This document shows, piece by piece, positions 25,541 through 36,085 of a DNA stretch of 64,000 bases (position 1 is its first letter; every line of letters starts with the position of its first letter). The position numbers and the translations under genes are program-made. The stretch comes from Meandrina meandrites (Eukaryota; Cnidaria; Anthozoa; Scleractinia; Meandrinidae): assembly GCA_963693305.1 (NCBI GenBank), contig OY855903.1, forward strand, positions 28,131,955 to 28,195,954, written 5' to 3'. The notes under the pieces were generated by a model, which saw nothing but the letters and a program-made list of their open reading frames with translations, did not search any database and was not told where the DNA came from.

Positions 25541-25951
25541 GCCGTAGGTTGTAGAATCCTGCTCGCTCTGCACTCAGCCAGCGTACATTAATTGGATGTT
25601 GGTGATAAAATGTTATTTGTGGCTTATAGCGGCGAGAGCTGATGTGGGACTCGACAATGAGCGGATCTTTTTGAAACCAGTTGGCGGGAAACGAGTCGGC
25701 ACTTTTGTTCCTGAAACAACGGGCGTAATATTATTATTTTAATCACAGATCGGTTTGGAGAATATTAGTTGACGATGCGCTCCTCCGTGATAAAAAGATC
25801 CATTGTTTGGGAGACAAAAGTGATCGGAATTAGATTCTAAGAAGTTCTCCATTAAAGGGGATCAACGGCTAAATCAGCCGCACTTTTTAAGCAGAAAAAC
25901 TTGAAAGCAAATATTACTTTTACTATAAAGGAAAGGATGCCAAAGACATAC

Positions 25952-26010
25952 CTGACGAAGCAGTCGTAAAACGCCCGGAGCACAACTTGTTTTGTTATCT
26001 GTCTTTTATA
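25952..26010 (-). promoter_or_regulatory. Candidate NKD promoter: TATA box and leader exon
   Basis: On the minus strand TATAAAAG (26010-26003) lies about 50 bp upstream of a CAG/GTATGT donor at 25952. This would give a first exon of about 30 nt starting near 25980. The position upstream of all NKD exons and divergent from MGM101 makes a promoter plausible. Inference from motifs only. Confidence 0.35.
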
Positions 26011-27293
26011 GTTGGCCGGTGGCCTGCACTCGACATCACCAACCATGCATGATAAAGAAACAAATGTTGTTATACGTGGTCGCCCGCTGATCCAAAATAT
26101 TATAATTTTTCCTATTCATTATGAGTTTTTTAAACACATGTTAAAGCAAAAAGTTTATTTTTCTTTTGCACTTGATCCTTTTTGCATAATTTGAGTTTAT
26201 TTATAGGAAGTGTTTTGGGTCGTGTCAATAGGTTTAATCTGCGATAGCGTGACTGCAAAATATGAAGAGAAAGTCCATACGTCTTGGCCTACATTTGATC
26301 GATGGTGTACGCGATAGAAAAATAAGAATCGCGGCCGCGTGCGTTTTCGTCACCATAGGAAACTACCGAGCCTTATCAAGAGTGGTGGCACGATTTCCAA
26401 ATTAAATTTATTCCTTTCTCTCCCTAACCTTCTCAATGTTCACAATCCTTATACACGAAACGTTCAACATTGAAAGGGGGGAGGGGAGGGGGGGGGGGGG
26501 TTACTCTAAAAATGTTTGCATGTGGCATTGATCAACTACTTTTGCCCACGTTTGTAGATAGTCTGGTAAGGGCAGGTCCTTCAGTACTGTCATTCCACGA
26601 ATTGTTGAATTTGTATAAATTTAAAAACGTTCACGACGAATGTTACTATTTCTGTAAACGTCCTGTTTGTAGGCACTTTTCATGCAGCTGAACATTTTCA
26701 AAACAACATCCTTTGTGTTTCATACGCCGACAGTTTTCACAGTTGTTCCACTCTTTGTAATGCCAAACAAATATCTCCGGGTTCCTGAAAACACGTTATT
26801 GAATCTTATCTGTCTACCAGGCTTAATAACTTACTACTTCAACCAATGATTTGTTTCCCAAAGTCGGTAAAGTTCTTTACCCGTAAAAGCAGCTGTCTTA
26901 TGTCGGTGCGGAAGACATTTTCTTTACATCACTGTACGATCAACACAGGAGCAGCACAAGAAATGAAACCGTGGGCCCAAACCCCAATAATAGAATATTT
27001 TTTACTAAACAACTTTCTATCCTAAAAATAAAAACGCAACAAAAATACATATGAAAAACCACATGCCAATTCTGGTATATCTCAAAACGACTTGTACCAA
27101 ACAGGGATGGTGAAACAACATATATTTTTTCAACATTTTAAAACATCAAAACAGACTGAAATTGCAAGCTCAAACACACACGTCAGCCTAAATAAAACCC
27201 CGCTTAACCTAAATCTAAGCACTACAGTTAGCTTTGCTAGCTTGGGCTAGCCTCTATGATAATTTAAACCCATCCGGCCCACCCAACCTCACC

Positions 27294-27353
27294 CAACCTC
27301 GTTCCCAGGGCTTTTCCCGCATGAAGAAGGGAAAAGCCCTGGGAACGAGGTTG
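27294..27353. repeat. Perfect 25-bp-arm hairpin
   Basis: CAACCTCGTTCCCAGGGCTT plus TTCCC is exactly inverted at 27329-27353 with a 10-nt loop. The CTCGTTCCCAGGGC core resembles the hairpin family at 17278. Confidence 0.92.
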
Positions 27354-27799
27354 CGGCCCACCCCGATTCTCGCCCTGAGGAAAGTCAAAATTTTCCTATA
27401 AGAAAATAAGATCAAAGTGGTGAGGTGACGCTCCACTCAGAAATAACCTCATTTAACAGTGATCGGGCATTTGTTTAATACCATTACTGAGGTGTAGCTG
27501 CAACTGATAAAGAAAACCTCTAGAACCATGGGAGTTGTTCACTGGCTTGCATAGCCTGATTCTCAGACGTCCGAGGTCGATCGCGGCCGCTACGCTTTCC
27601 CTCTCTCCCTCTCGACCCAGCAGCAGTATTGGTTATAAATGCAGTCAGCCCATACTAACAAACGGCATCCACAATAAACAGTTGAGCCAATGTCAGCTAT
27701 TTGGGGGAATGTAGTCTATTATTATGACTGAACAACTGATACATTATTTGGTCATAAGGCTTGACATATTTTAATTTAACTTGATTATTGTTCTTCTTT

Positions 27800-27945
27800 T
27801 TTTTTGGGGGGGGGGGGGGTCATCGAAAAAAAATTGGATTTCGAGGGGGGGGGGGCGGCAGGTAAAAATTTCTAATGAAGAATGGGGGGGGGGGGGCATT
27901 TTATATAACAGTGACTATCGATCAAATCCCCCCCCCCCCCCTTAC
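27800..27945. repeat. Cluster of G and C homopolymers
   Basis: Three runs of 11 to 14 G followed by a run of about 14 C within 150 bp, with A/T-rich spacers. Able to form G-quadruplex or foldback structures and prone to length error in assembly. Confidence 0.85.
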
Positions 27946-28294
27946 CGCATAAAAAATTAATGGTCCCTTATCAGGAACAAACTATGCAGCGTTATATTTC
28001 GGATTTAAAGAACTTGCTTTCTTTGGTCTTTCCCATTTTGTTTTCCGGATTCCGGATTCCGGGTTCCTGATTTTAGGGTTGCCCTTCGAAAAGCGTTTGA
28101 CTATTTAAAATTCAAATTTACGTCGAGGTGGCGAATAATGTGAATCGTCTCGAATCTTCGCCAAAATGTTGATTATTGATTCACAGTAAACACTCAAGCA
28201 TTGTGATTTTAAGAGGTTTAAAGAAGGGAGAGAAGAAAGAAATTTCTTTTTGGGACAAAACCGAACAATTTTCATCTTTTCTGCTTTATATACT

Positions 28295-28359
28295 GTAGCC
28301 TCCTACGCAGACGTTCTTTAGGCTCGTCACGCCTAAAGAACGTCTGCGTAGGAGGCTAC
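28295..28359. repeat. Perfect 29-bp-arm hairpin upstream of MGM101
   Basis: GTAGCCTCCTACGCAGACGT plus TCTTTAGGC is exactly inverted after a 7-nt loop (TCGTCAC). It lies about 370 bp before the MGM101 start codon. Confidence 0.95.
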
Positions 28360-28731
28360 TTATACTGATGCATGTACTTCATCATCCAAAATAGTTATAG
28401 CCTCAAAGAGGCTTTGATTAAATATTGTAACCGTTTGTTTCTATCCTCACTCAGCATTTTATGCTCCTGATCAAGGTCAGTTTTGTCTATTCGAAATATT
28501 GGGCTATGTAAAATATAAACTTTTTTTACAGCTGTTTGATAAGCCTGTTCAGTTTGTTTGTTTAAGTCCACGGTTGATCCTGATCTACACAAAGATCCAG
28601 CTATATTCTGCTCCTGTTTGTTGAAGTGGTCCTAATCTTTCCGAACAGAACAGGCTAGTTTGGCCGCAGGGGTGTCCCCATGGTCCATTTGGGGTAGTCG
28701 TACCCAGTCTCTGGGGGTATTATGATTCAAA

Positions 28732-28907
28732 ATGGCGGGAGTTGTGAGGCGTTTTGGAACATTTTCGATGTACTTATCTCATGCCCGGCTTGCAAGAGTT
28801 TCAAGGAGACTCTTGTCAACTGAACAGAGAGATGATGCAACAAGCTCGTCCACTGAAGAGGAAGAAACGACCAAAGGATTTGTACCAGGAAATAATTCTG
28901 TGGATAG
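28732..28907 (+). CDS. MGM101: MGM101 exon 1 (mitochondrial presequence)
   Basis: Encodes residues 1-58 plus two bases of Arg59, with donor GTAAAG. It is rich in Arg, Ser and Leu up to about residue 35, then acidic (STEEEETTK). It joins exon 2 in phase (GAT AG/G TTG). Confidence 0.85.
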
Positions 28908-31900
28908 GTAAAGCCAAGCGTATAGTTCTCTCCCTGCAGTTCTCTCATGCCTTCGATCTGCAGATACCTGGAGAAGCCAGGCTTAACAACGCTATATCGC
29001 CGATATTTGGTCTTCCCTGGGCATAGCCAATCGATAAACCGATAATCGATAGGAATCGATCGACCATCGGCGATTGATTATGGACATGATATTGATTGCT
29101 CTCGATTAATTTCTGATATCGATTTCTGTAAATAGTCCTAAATAGATTAACCCACATGGATTAACAAAGTGATTTTAGTTAACATTTGAAATAGTTACTA
29201 CACAATGTATTGAATTATGTACTGTCAAGCACTAATTCTATTGTTTTCTTTTGTTTAGTTTTGACTATTTGGGCTAATTGCTGCTAATTGTTAGATCTTG
29301 TTTCACAGGTTAAATAAAATCACTCTAGCTGGCACATAGCTAAAATCAACCAATCATATTGCTCCATTAAGCCTGGTTCACACTAGCGACATAACGGCAA
29401 GGTCACGCAAATGTAAAAACACCTTATGTTGATGTTTTATGTCAACAGTGTGAACAACATAACATAGAGGCCTTCCAAGGGGGTAGCCGTGTCGCAATGT
29501 CACATGTTTCTGAGAACCGATGTCGCCTAGTCAACAGCTGTAAATGTTGATATCGTTTTTTCCGCTATTGTGTTGCTGTGGCCAGGGACCGCGGAGACCA
29601 TTTCAAAGTAGTAGGGCTAAAAAGTCCGGCCAAGACAAACAATTTTTAACAATTTTCGGCTAAGACAACTAGCATAGGGGCCACTGTGTTATCATGCATT
29701 TGCACACCATTATATATGCAGCCCCAATAAGTATAACATATAGCCGTCTTAACTTGGTATACCATCAAATACAGTAAATAATGTTAAATATAACTACCTA
29801 AGCTCTCTTGTGAAAATTTATCTTGCTATTCTCGTTGCGAGAAAGAAACTCTGACTTGTGGTCCTTGGGCGACCTCGGCTGTACAGACACTGTCTGTTGA
29901 GGCCCCATTGGTCTCTGTTCTCCACTTGTGGCTATTCAACATGACTAGTCAGCTATAGCCTGTTGCAGGGCGAAAATGGGACAAGGGCAAGCGACGCGAG
30001 CGAAGGTAAAGGTGCTGGTATTTGGAAGGCAGGAAGGCATCTTCCCAAGATCCCCTTCAATTTTCTTTCGTTCGTGCTCGCCTGCTTTTCACCCTATTGC
30101 CTGAGAGCCTGAGAAGGCAAAGGCTGCTAAACCTTTCGTCGTCCATGCTGGATCTGAAGCCACGTCTTCAGAGGCCGGACAGATGAGAAAAAACGCTCGC
30201 CAGCAGCATTGGTAGCAGGATTTACAGCAAGCAGCTAACAGATAGTTTGGACTTTCTAAACGAGTTTCTTCCCTCTCGACACATTATGCCGGCATAAGTT
30301 CGAGCATAATACTATAGGTGGAGCAACGAGCATAATGCCGGCATAATAGTGCCATTTTGCGACATAACAGCTTCTTCTTCTTTTTAGAGCTACTATTGTG
30401 CATTTTTTAAGTTTAAACTACAAAAGTATACGCGATTTTAATGTTCTACGTGGCTTTCATTACTATTGAGCACTGCAGGCTTGTTCCCAGTGCATCCTCA
30501 AGTGGGCTTAGCTCCTCAGCTCGTTAGTTCATATTGTGTTTTCACTAATTTATTCTGAAAATGGTTTATATTTTTGCACTTCTGGGAAAACATTTTGCAG
30601 CATAATAACGAGCATAGTAACAACAGTCAAGCATAATTCGGAGCATAATAGTTCGTTTTGAGAGCAGTACCAAATAGCGTAATACTTGATTTTAGAAGCA
30701 TAATGTGTCAACCCTTCTTCTCTGGTTCCGGAACCTTCATCACCAACATGTTGGTCACCAGGATGCTCATCACCAGGATGTTGTCTACGGGGTTGTCGAA
30801 ACATGATATCTTCAACATAGCTAACAAAACACTTAGCTGTCCGGGTAGCATCCCAGTATCAACATCTGACTCATAGCCGTCACTATTAGCAGCTTTTACC
30901 AAGAGAGTCTCTATCTGGGCGTAGGAGCTGAAGCTTTCCTGTTTAAAGCACTTGTCGATAACACTGATAATAAGATCAAGGGCCTCATAATACACTCTTC
31001 TAAACGGTACGGCAGATACGATGGGAACACCTGCAAAAATAACTGCCGTCACGCAACTTTGCCGAACCTTAGACTTTATCCATATGTAGATTTGTTGCTT
31101 TCAAGTGGTAAAATTCATCTGGAGCCCTAAAAAAATCAACCCAGGCAAAAAAAGTGGTAGGGCTATAGCCCTACCAGCCCCTCCCCCTCCGCGGTCGCTG
31201 GTGGCATTGTGTCGCTGTCGCGTTTCAGTGCCGTAATGGTGTCACTTGTTGCTGTTAAAATGTTCCTGTGTTGTCAGTATTCAGGGTCATGTCGCTTGTT
31301 GCTTTTACCCCTTGGAAGGCCTCAACATAACGACATAGTAGGAACATAATGACATAAGCATAACGACATAAGGAAAGAGCTGAACTTTTCGTTATGTCGA
31401 TATGTCCATGTCATTATGTTGCTAGTGTGAACCAGGCTTTACTGATCCAGTTTTTGCCAAGTAGTGGACTGGCCAGGTTTTGTCCTGAATGATGTTGCAC
31501 GAACCAGTACAATATTTGTTTGGCTTACAAAAGTAGAAAATAAACTTGGCTTATGAAAACCCTCTCATACTTTTTTAAACAACATTAAATGTTTGAAAAA
31601 AAATTTAATAAATTTTATTTTCAAAACAACACTAACGTTTACAAAACAATCAAAAGGAAAAGTTGTGCAACAAATCTTATTCATTCTTGGGGTCATACTG
31701 GGAGTGTACTCGCTTAGGACTTTTCTGTATGGACCTTGCTGTTCCCACTTTGAAGACAGAAAATTCTAAACTATTGTGAGCCACGTTCAAAACAAAATTG
31801 CCACTTTGTTTGGGAGAATTTGAATGCAAAGATGCTAACCAAAAATGACCAAAACTAAGAGGACACAAAAAGGCCAGAGAGAGAGACCCTGCGAACAAGG

Positions 31901-34160
31901 TTGCCATGCAACGAGCATCCCATTTCTCTAAATTGGCCAAACCAAATACTTTAGGACAGCATCTACATAGGAGGCTAGCTGCACTCTAGCTGCACAGCTA
32001 ATCTGTGACATCACACCAGCAAGTTTGATCCACAAATATAATTAAATTATCCAATCAGAAGCTGAGGACAGCTTCCAGTCGATGCTTGATTGAATTAAAT
32101 CTGCACAAAAGAGTGTGAATAAATAAAAAGTTGTCACACTTTAGGTTTTGTGGTTTTTGATGGTTGTGGTTCTGGGGTGGACAGCTACCTCAAAGAATGT
32201 AGTATTCAATTTCTTTTCCTTTTTTAAGGTTGCCAGATGCCTTCGCTGGAGCTGCAACCACACCATTTAGCCGTGAAATTGTTCAAGTTCTGATGTCACC
32301 AATCAATGAAAGTGATGTTGAGATCAAACCAGATGGTATTATTAATCATTTTGAGTAAATGCTATTTCATTTATGTGTAATACATAATGAGCTTCAGTTA
32401 ATGATACAATATCCTTGTTTAGGCTTGATTTATTTTCCTGAAATAAAATACAGAAGAATACTAAATCAAGCATTTGGACCAGGAGGTTGGGCTTTAGTAC
32501 CAAGAGGAGAGTCTCTTCAATTTCAGGTAAAATAAAGAGTGACTATGAGCAGATGTTTTTATTTTCCATTGTTTCAGCCATTATTACCTTGAGCTGTTGT
32601 ATTACACTTAATATACCAGTGTTTTTCTTGCATGTAATAATGTTGGGCTTAACACATCGTTTGACATGGCCAAAACTGAGAGATATCTGAACGTATTCCC
32701 CAAGGGATATCATTCAATATTTAAAAACCATAATTCATGCTTTCCCATGGCTAGTTTTTATCATTTGTACATCTGACATCATCAAAAACATGCAGAAATA
32801 CTAAGAATGTTTTAAGAAAAATTTTCCTCTTCTTCCCTTGCCTATTCCATGGTAAGAATATCTCATCTTGATCTTTTTGGGGATATCTTGAACTGAAAGC
32901 AAGCTGGGCAGGAGGCCAACAACTACAGCAAAAAGATAAAGGAGTTAAAAGGAAAAGCAAAACTAGAAGTTTTGGCCAATGTTTGATTTTCTATCCTTGA
33001 ATAGGATTAGCTTTGCAGTTCACACCTATCCTAAATTTATGGGAGTACCCCCCCCCCCCCCTCCAGGGGAGGTTTAAAGGGAAATATACCACCAGATATG
33101 CTAAATATTGGACTGGCTTTGAAACTAAGCAGAGCTTAAAGATTGGTCTGATGAGTTAAGGGCTTGTTGAAAGTTTCTCAGTGTTAAGTAAACTTCCGAA
33201 GCACAAATGTGTGCATGATTACTAAAAAATACTTAATTGTGAATTACAGAATGACAGAGATAACAGCCAATTGATTGTGCGAGAGTATGCATTGTTCTGT
33301 TTGGGAAGGTTTGTGGCACAGACAGTTGGTGAACACACATTTTATTCTACCAACAATATGGTGTATGGAAGGGCAATGGAATCTGCCAAGTCTAATGCTT
33401 TGATGAGGTGTTGTAAAGATCTTGGAGTGGCCAGTGAGCTCTGGGATCCACAGGTAAATTCAGTATGGTTTATTTGTATTAAAGGGACCTCAAACAGCTG
33501 GGGGACCTCAAACTTCCTGTTCTGTTTCAAAAAGAAATTGTTGCAGAAATTGAGCTGTGCAAAGTGCAGATGTTTTTGAGTCTATAACTATTTCAAGCAG
33601 GCAGTAAGTCCTGTAAGGTATAATGTAGGGGGAAAGGAGAAGAGAAAGCGACAGAGAAGCAACAGTCGGAAATATGTCTGTGTTTGCTGGCTAACTTGTT
33701 ATACTGTTGTAGTTTATTTCATATTTAATCAGTCGTAGTAGTTGAGATGCAGTCAAGCCTCTATCACTGGACATGAAGTGCTTATCACTGTGCCAAAATA
33801 TTGCATTGTAATCTAACTAGGTGACCATTAAATAGAGGCGATATATATTAAAACTAGCTGATTGGGTAGTCTAGTCCACTTTAGTGACTGCTTAATGAAG
33901 GTTAAGTCTTTAGTAAGTATGGGTAGCGATTTTCAGGAATTTGATAAGTTACTGCTTATTTGAGTGAGGTTTGACTGTTATTATTCAGTGTTTTAACTTG
34001 CGCTCCTCAGTTTGTCATTAACTGGAAAGAAAAGTATGCTGTGAACATATGGTGCGAAAATGTACGAACCAGGGAGAAAAAGAAGTTATGGAGACGACAG
34101 GACAGAAAATCAACAGATGCATTTCAATATCCATGGAAGGAGATAACTCAGGAAAAATGA
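28732..34160 (+). CDS. MGM101: MGM101-type mitochondrial recombinase/annealase, 5 exons, complete
   Basis: Exons: 28732-28907, 32229-32335, 32423-32526, 33250-33453, 34011-34160. Junctions are GT-AG and in phase, giving 741 nt or 246 aa (yeast Mgm101 is about 269). Residues 1-35 are basic and hydroxylated without acids ([20 protein letters not shown], then [12 protein letters not shown]), a clear mitochondrial presequence. A short acidic linker follows. The core is unmistakable: [69 protein letters not shown] and [20 protein letters not shown]. The family is related to the Rad52 single-strand annealing proteins, and in yeast it acts in mtDNA nucleoids in repair and maintenance. The start ATG has A at -3 and G at +4. 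Intron 1 (3.3 kb) carries nested transposons. A polyA signal follows 30 nt after the stop. I see no frame damage. Confidence 0.93.
29027..29125. repeat. ATCGAT-rich tract in MGM101 intron 1
   Basis: Four ATCGAT and several more CGAT/GATT cores occur within 100 bp, 120 bp after exon 1. This could be a simple repeat or a clustered binding site. No family assigned. Confidence 0.5.
29583..31200. mobile_element. hAT-like element nested in the Harbinger-like element
   Basis: The left end is CAGGGACCGCGGAGACC and the right end CTCCGCGGTCGCTG. GTGGC occurs directly on both sides (29578-29582 and 31201-31205). The interior contains a minus-strand transposase remnant (see 30708-31052). It shares ends with the 210-bp copy at 16966. 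Confidence 0.78.
30708..31052 (-). pseudogene. hAT-type transposase fragment
   Basis: The frame contains [20 protein letters not shown] followed by [20 protein letters not shown]. This resembles the region before the dimerisation domain of hAT/ZMYM-type transposases, where YFE.LD and RF..ELLLKAA are common. Catalytic parts are missing. Identification is by motif memory. Confidence 0.6.
32229..32526 (+). CDS. MGM101: MGM101 exons 2 and 3
   Basis: Exon 2 is 32229-32335 and exon 3 is 32423-32526, separated by an 87-nt intron. They encode the first half of the conserved core, including [15 protein letters not shown]. The glycine of KPDG is split across the intron. Confidence 0.93.
33250..33453 (+). 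CDS. MGM101: MGM101 exon 4
   Basis: 68 codons in phase 0 at both ends. Contains the conserved [18 protein letters not shown] and [13 protein letters not shown] motifs. Confidence 0.93.
34011..34160 (+). CDS. MGM101: MGM101 exon 5 and stop
   Basis: 49 codons plus TGA. A basic, aromatic tail ([20 protein letters not shown]) follows the core, in keeping with the DNA-binding C-terminal tail described for the family. Confidence 0.9.
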   Translation, partial: FVINWKEKYAVNIWCENVRTREKKKLWRRQDRKSTDAFQYPWKEITQEK

Positions 34161-34189
34161 TCCACTGTTAGAAACAAAATGTCCAGAGT

Positions 34190-34195
34190 AATAAA
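34190..34195 (+). terminator. MGM101 polyadenylation signal
   Basis: AATAAA 30 nt after the stop, followed by a T-rich stretch. Confidence 0.6.
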
Positions 34196-34420
34196 ATGTA
34201 AATTTAAGTAATAAAAAGTCTTTCCAGTTAGAGTCGTGTCATTTTATAGAAAATTTACCCAGTTACTTCAACCCGTTTCCTTGAGCTTTTTAAATAACAA
34301 TTAAAGCATAATAATACACATTTACTAGTGTAGCCCAAGGATATGAAATTGTTGTGGTTCTTAATGTTCAGTTTTGCATTTTACAAAGAGGGTTGTACAT
34401 TTTAAGCAACAAATACAAAC

Positions 34421-34590
34421 AATTACAGACCCTCCTATAATCCTATTGTTCTCTCTCAGTTATGTACCAAAAAATGTGCAAGCAACTGAAATCGTTAAAT
34501 AAATGTGATGCAGAGAGACAAAATAGGGTTTTAGGAGGGTCAATAATTATAATACATAATTACTTTGGTTCACAACATTTTTGGGTAAAT
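34421..34590. repeat. Dispersed repeat, copy A
   Basis: Shares GACCCTCCTA near the left, TTTTAGGAGGGTCAATAATT and ATAATTACTTTGGTTCACA with 46566-46755 in the same orientation. The left and right motifs are inverted within each copy, so it may be a MITE. Confidence 0.75.
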
Positions 34591-34769
34591 GCTGTAAACC
34601 GAACTAATTTGCAAAGAACAATGCCAAGACAACAAGATCACATACCAAGAGTGTAGCAATACACTTGAATGAAATCCTAAACTAAACTGCCCCCAAAGGA
34701 CCTGGGACAGGACAAATTGCAATGCCTATATGGCAAAAGAGGAGAGGGCGAAATATGTAGATCAAAACT

Positions 34770-35060
34770 GAGATGGATGGAGCAGGGCAAGAAACAGACA
34801 AAATATTTCTAGAAAACTTTAGTAATGGGAAAGACAGTTTTACTGCTGAGTTATACGTTCAATTCTTCAATCTTTTTTCCGCCGGACTTCCTCGCAGGTC
34901 TCGATGCTGCCTATTTTCATGGAGAAATGTGTATATCCCAGAAGAGAAGAGTTGTTACGTTAATCACTAAGGATGACTCTGTCCTTCTTGAGCTATCAAA
35001 TTGGCGGCCAATGTGGACTAAAAGATCGCTTCAAAAGTCATAGCTTCAAGAATGAAAAAA
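34770..35060 (+). pseudogene. LINE reverse transcriptase fragment
   Basis: With at least one frameshift the translation reads NGKDSFTAELYVQFF, then FHGEMCISQKRRVVTLITKD then DSVLLELSNWRP. This matches the G.DG.TAEFY ... LS.SQ..G.I.LI.K ... NWRPI blocks of L1-like reverse transcriptase. Severely truncated. Confidence 0.7.
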
Positions 35061-35157
35061 GTCCTATCTTTAAAGATGTGAATATTGTTCATCGTGGTGT
35101 AAGATAGGAATGAACGTTTATTCGTTTGTCTCACGATAGAATCGCTTTGAGATGTTG

Positions 35158-35202
35158 ATCGCGACGTTTCGACTGCAATACTGCTAGTCTTCATCAGGCG
35201 AT
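35158..35202 (-). ncRNA. Type I hammerhead ribozyme, minus-strand copy
   Basis: On the minus strand: ATCGC, CTGATGA, stem II (GACT A GCA, loop GTAT, TGC AGTC), GAAAC, GTC, GCGAT. All core nucleotides are present. Stem I is ATCGC with GCGAT. Stem III is minimal, as known for Penelope-type hammerheads. Predicted cleavage follows GTC. Confidence 0.8.
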
Positions 35203-35635
35203 GAGGTCGATTGTTTTTCGCGTCGCTATTTATGCACGTTGGTTCGCTGTGATTGGTGCATTTCGATCCTCATCACTATTCCGACTAACAGATGATGTTC
35301 CCTCAGAGGTCCGCTTTGTAGTTGAACGGCTGTTATGCTTTCTGATCGTAGGTATCCATGCTTCAGGAATTTCCATTCCGCTGTCTCTATTGATGTTATT
35401 AGAATGAAGTCTTATTCTTATTCTGTCTTATTCTGAAGTCTGATCGTGACCCCCACCAATACACACGCAGGGTCAAAGAGGCTATCCAAATAAGACTTCA
35501 TTCTAATAACATCAATAGAGACAGCGGACCTCTGAGGGAACATCATCTGTTAGTCGGAATAATAATGAGGATCGAAATGCACCAATCACAGCGAACCAAC
35601 GTGCATAAATAGCGACGCGAAAAACAATCGACCTC

Positions 35636-35680
35636 ATCGCCTGATGAAGACTAGCAGTATTGCAGTCGAAACGTCGCGAT
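35636..35680 (+). ncRNA. Type I hammerhead ribozyme, plus-strand copy
   Basis: Same 45-nt motif as the minus copy: stem I ATCGC at 35636 and GCGAT at 35676, CTGATGA at 35641, GAAA at 35668, GTC at 35673. Penelope-type minimal stem III ribozymes usually work as dimers. Confidence 0.8.
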
Positions 35681-35837
35681 CAACATCTCAAAGCGATTCT
35701 ATCGTGAGACAAACGAATAAACGTTCATTCCTAGTCCTATCTTTGTTAATACATACTATTTTGCATGTCATGACCGCAAATGGATTGATAGACTGCAATT
35801 AAACCATAAACAAATTACAATGTAAGCCTTAAAATGC

Positions 35838-36085
35838 ATTTTCTGATAGTATTGTCGTTTTATATTTGTGCAGCAGCTGCCATGTGCTTCTTGCTGGATT
35901 TCACACCCCGGCGGCTTTGACAGACTTTCATGTACAAGCATTTTGAGAACTTGAATCGTCGACGCTTTCACGTGTTCACCGCTCAAAAACTTTACAAGTA
36001 TTTTTTCTGCGTTTTCTGATAGTATTGTCGTTTCCTATTGTGGTCCTTCTGTTGCAGCTACCATGTGCTTCATGCTGGATTTTGC
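35838..36085. repeat. Direct repeat pair, about 75 bp
   Basis: TTTTCTGATAGTATTGTCGTT with CCATGTGCTTC.TGCTGGATTT occurs at 35838-35912 and 36013-36085 in the same orientation. Confidence 0.75.

Larger units (their letters stand above)
26050..28731. other. Intergenic spacer between divergent NKD and MGM101
   Basis: No coding exon is recognised. It contains G-runs at 26476-26500, the hairpins at 27294 and 28295, and long G and C homopolymers at 27800-27945. No TATA box is seen just upstream of the MGM101 ATG. Confidence 0.6.
29370..31438. mobile_element. Harbinger-like element in MGM101 intron 1, carrying a nested insertion
   Basis: The ends are AGCCTGGTTCACACTAGC and its exact complement, flanked by TTA (29367-29369 and 31439-31441). 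Outside the nested element it is about 450 bp of ACATAA-rich non-coding sequence, so non-autonomous. Confidence 0.85.
35105..35733. mobile_element. Inverted pair of Penelope-like element ends
   Basis: 35105-35313 and 35523-35733 are near-identical inverted copies, with a second matching inverted block at 35379-35420 and 35489-35526. Read outward, each half encodes a fragment like RLHSNNINRDSG, typical of the C-terminal GIY-YIG part of Penelope-like proteins, then a hammerhead ribozyme. The left half keeps about 65 bp that the right half lacks. Confidence 0.75.
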
